The notes beneath the pieces were generated by a model. The model was not told where the DNA came from, searched no databases, and saw nothing but the letters and a program-made list of their open reading frames with translations. This document shows positions 6,121 through 7,286 of a stretch of 7,286 nucleotides of DNA, piece after piece. Position numbers and translations under genes: made by a program. This stretch comes from Anaerolineales bacterium (GTDB lineage: Bacteria > Chloroflexota > Anaerolineae > Anaerolineales > E44-bin32), in contig DAOUTT010000104.1 of NCBI GenBank assembly GCA_030668545.1, forward strand, positions 1 to 7,286. Reading direction: 5' to 3'. Within the stretch, counting starts at the first letter, position 1. Every line of letters begins with the position of its first letter.

Positions 6121-6207
6121 AATTACCGTTATGGGCAGCAGGCTAACGTCTCGCTGGAGCGGACAAGCCACGCTCTTGAGCACGATCGTGACCTACTGAT
6201 TATGTAA
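6121..6207 (+). pseudogene. Possible short remnant resembling a DUF202 (YidH-like) N-terminus
   Basis: In the same frame as the preceding CPBP gene, after its stop, the sequence reads ANVSLERTSHALEHDRDLLI and then stops at 6205-6207. The spacing of LERT and HDR-x-LL recalls the start of small DUF202 membrane proteins, where ERT is followed by a DRTLMAW-like motif. No start codon or membrane helices remain in frame. The resemblance covers only about 20 residues and could be chance. Confidence 0.2.
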
Positions 6208-6223
6208 GTAATCGGAAATCAAG

Positions 6224-6252
6224 AGAGCGAGAGATCACCGATCTCTCACTCT
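6224..6252. terminator. Terminator-like hairpin between convergent genes
   Basis: GAGAGATC (6229-6236) pairs perfectly with GATCTCTC (6240-6247) around a 3-base loop. After one mismatch, four more pairs (AGAG 6224-6227 with CTCT 6249-6252) extend the stem. There is no strong T tract on either side (ATATTCCT on plus, TTGATTTCC on minus). It lies about 145 bases after the CPBP stop and 155 after the VKOR stop, so it could block read-through both ways. Confidence 0.55.
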
Positions 6253-6407
6253 ATATTCCTTAGCAAAGGCTGGATGCATACCAGTTGAAGGACGATCGCA
6301 GAATACCCGCTTCGCTGTTCGGTTCTCAACCAGAGCCATACCCACAAGCCGTGTTTATTCCCAACCCCGGATTAGTAGCATCACATCAAAGAGCTGCGGA
6401 ATTTGAA

Positions 6408-7286
6408 TCAACTCGAGCGCAGGCGAGCTAAAGCAGCCTTCGCGGGATTAGCGCTGATCAGCATCAACGTGGTGATGACCACCGCCGAGGTCAGGCACCA
6501 GGCGCACGTCGCTCCGATGACGAAGGGCTCGAGGAACGTGAGGTAGATGGAGAAGAGCGTCCCGACGAAGGCCATAAGGAAGATCGATATTTGGGCGAGG
6601 TCGGCCAATTGCTCCGAACCCCAACGGTCGATCAGCCAGGCGCTGAGGATGGCGATATAGGAAAGCATGCCCAGCAGACCAACGGATACGACCCCGAACA
6701 GGAATGCATATTCGCTCTGCTGAACGGTGTTGCAGTCACCGACGGGGCCGCAGACCGCCTCCGCCCCGGTTGATTCGACAAAAGCCAGGTAGCCAGCCAC
6801 ACCAAGCCCCACTAGCGCCAGCAGGGGCACGACCCAGTGCAGCTTCGCCCGCGCATTGGTCTTCTCTTGGCCTCGCCAGCGGAAGCCCATAATCACGAGG
6901 CTGACGACCATCCCAATCAAGACGACTACAGAGAACGAATTCCCTACGGGGTCGAGTTGAAATTTCTGGCGCACCGTCAGGTTATCGGCGGTGAAATCGA
7001 CTCCTTGCGTCGGTGAGGGTTCCCCGGTAGGAGCAGCTTCGGTCGGGTTTCCGGCGGCTGTCGGCGTACCGTCGCCGGACGCCTCAGCGGTTGGCTCAAG
7101 CTCCTGGAGAGGAACCAGCGCTTCGATTGCCTCTTCCAGCCCAGGGATGTCCGGCCAGGCGACACCGCCTTGCTCAAGCGCTTCATCGATCAATCCCGGA
7201 AGCAACTCGGGAATTTCAAGTGAACCGACGAGTTCCGTTTCACCGATGAATAAATTCGGGACGCCATAGCGATTCTCGGGGACCTC
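6408..7286 (-). CDS. Thioredoxin-fold / vitamin K epoxide reductase (VKOR) fusion, C-terminal part (N-terminus beyond right edge)
   Basis: The minus-strand frame is open from the right edge to a TGA at 6410-6408, giving 292 visible residues. The first about 55 residues read as the end of a thioredoxin/glutaredoxin-like domain: YGVPNLFIGE (7-16) has the conserved cis-proline strand, followed by VGSLEIPELLPGLIDEAL. The redox CxxC of that domain would lie outside the window. A Pro/Thr/Ala/Gly-rich linker (about 60-97) follows, then about five membrane helices. The VKOR domain has both cysteine pairs: C179/C185 in CGPVGDCNTVQQSEYA and the quinone-side CAWC (261-264). VKOR oxidises its partner thiol protein and passes electrons to quinone, driving disulfide formation outside the cytoplasm, as DsbB does. 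The fused thioredoxin-like domain is presumably its partner. A TTG at 7205 is in frame but internal to the fold, so it is not the start. Confidence 0.9.
   Translation of the reverse strand, partial: EVPENRYGVPNLFIGETELVGSLEIPELLPGLIDEALEQGGVAWPDIPGLEEAIEALVPLQELEPTAEASGDGTPTAAGNPTEAAPTGEPSPTQGVDFTADNLTVRQKFQLDPVGNSFSVVVLIGMVVSLVIMGFRWRGQEKTNARAKLHWVVPLLALVGLGVAGYLAFVESTGAEAVCGPVGDCNTVQQSEYAFLFGVVSVGLLGMLSYIAILSAWLIDRWGSEQLADLAQISIFLMAFVGTLFSIYLTFLEPFVIGATCAWCLTSAVVITTLMLISANPAKAALARLRSS

Larger units (their letters stand above)
6079..6407. other. Intergenic region between convergent CPBP and VKOR genes (329 bases)
   Basis: The gap holds a possible short DUF202-like remnant (6121-6207), a 10-base palindrome at 6181-6190 and a long hairpin (6224-6252). 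From 6264 to 6431 a plus-strand frame stays open for 55 codons without an ATG and runs into the VKOR gene end; I cannot assign it. Nothing else recognisable is seen. Confidence 0.6.

Noticed and set aside
6181..6190. Perfect palindrome CACGATCGTG
   Set aside because: A single 10-base palindrome without a neighbouring promoter; chance or a restriction-like site is enough to explain it.
6264..6431. 55-codon plus-strand open frame after a TAG, running into the VKOR gene end
   Set aside because: No ATG or ribosome site, no recognised family, and it overlaps a certain gene on the other strand.
6408..7205. Reading the VKOR gene as a complete 265-residue gene starting at TTG 7205
   Set aside because: The frame stays open to the window edge and the upstream residues (YGVPNLFIGE) continue a thioredoxin-like fold, so the gene is cut by the edge.
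6991..7269. 92-residue plus-strand frame opposite the VKOR linker
   Set aside because: Shadow of the Pro/Thr/Ala-rich linker coding sequence; low-complexity serine/glycine/alanine composition and no family.
1..7286. CRISPR array, tRNA, rRNA, insertion sequence or phage genes
   Set aside because: No regularly spaced repeats, cloverleaf, transposase motif or phage-type protein was seen on either strand.

Overview
The window holds seven recognisable protein genes, two of them cut by the window edges, and no rRNA, tRNA, CRISPR array or insertion sequence that I can see. It looks like a bacterial chromosome, possibly Chloroflexota (Anaerolineae-like). The reasons are the fused thioredoxin-fold/VKOR protein, the mixture of generic membrane and redox genes, and a G+C content that is high in most genes (for example 40/60 at 6781-6840 and 37/60 at 961-1020). 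The lineage call is inference from gene style, not from a marker gene.

Layout. Bases 1-413 (minus) are the N-terminal part of an MscS-type mechanosensitive channel that runs off the left edge. Its ATG overlaps, head to head, the ATG of a GT2 glycosyltransferase with a C-terminal Rossmann-like domain (412-1479, plus). The stop codon of that gene directly abuts the stop of a membrane methyltransferase of the isoprenylcysteine/phospholipid methyltransferase type (1480-2169, minus). A 201-base gap carries a perfect TATAAT and a stem-loop. Then comes a two-gene minus-strand operon: an MFS_3-type exporter (3480-4742) followed by an Old Yellow Enzyme-type flavin oxidoreductase (2371-3483), joined by an ATGA stop/start overlap.

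From 4743 to 5238 there is a gene-poor divergent region with two terminator-like hairpins, a 9-bp inverted repeat and no convincing gene. It is followed by an AT-richer CPBP/CAAX-type intramembrane protease gene (5239-6078, plus). The gap 6079-6407 contains a long terminator-like hairpin between convergent genes and a possible tiny DUF202-like remnant. The right edge (6408-7286, minus) is the C-terminal part of a thioredoxin-fold/VKOR fusion for disulfide bond formation.

How the genes work together. Only MFS and OYE are clearly one transcription unit; a plausible but unproven theme is export plus reduction of an electrophilic or quinone-like compound. The others look like independent envelope or redox functions. 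I do not see a convincing new multi-gene system. The best leads are the very tight arrangement around the glycosyltransferase, the terminators without a gene in 4855-5103, and the domain fusions.
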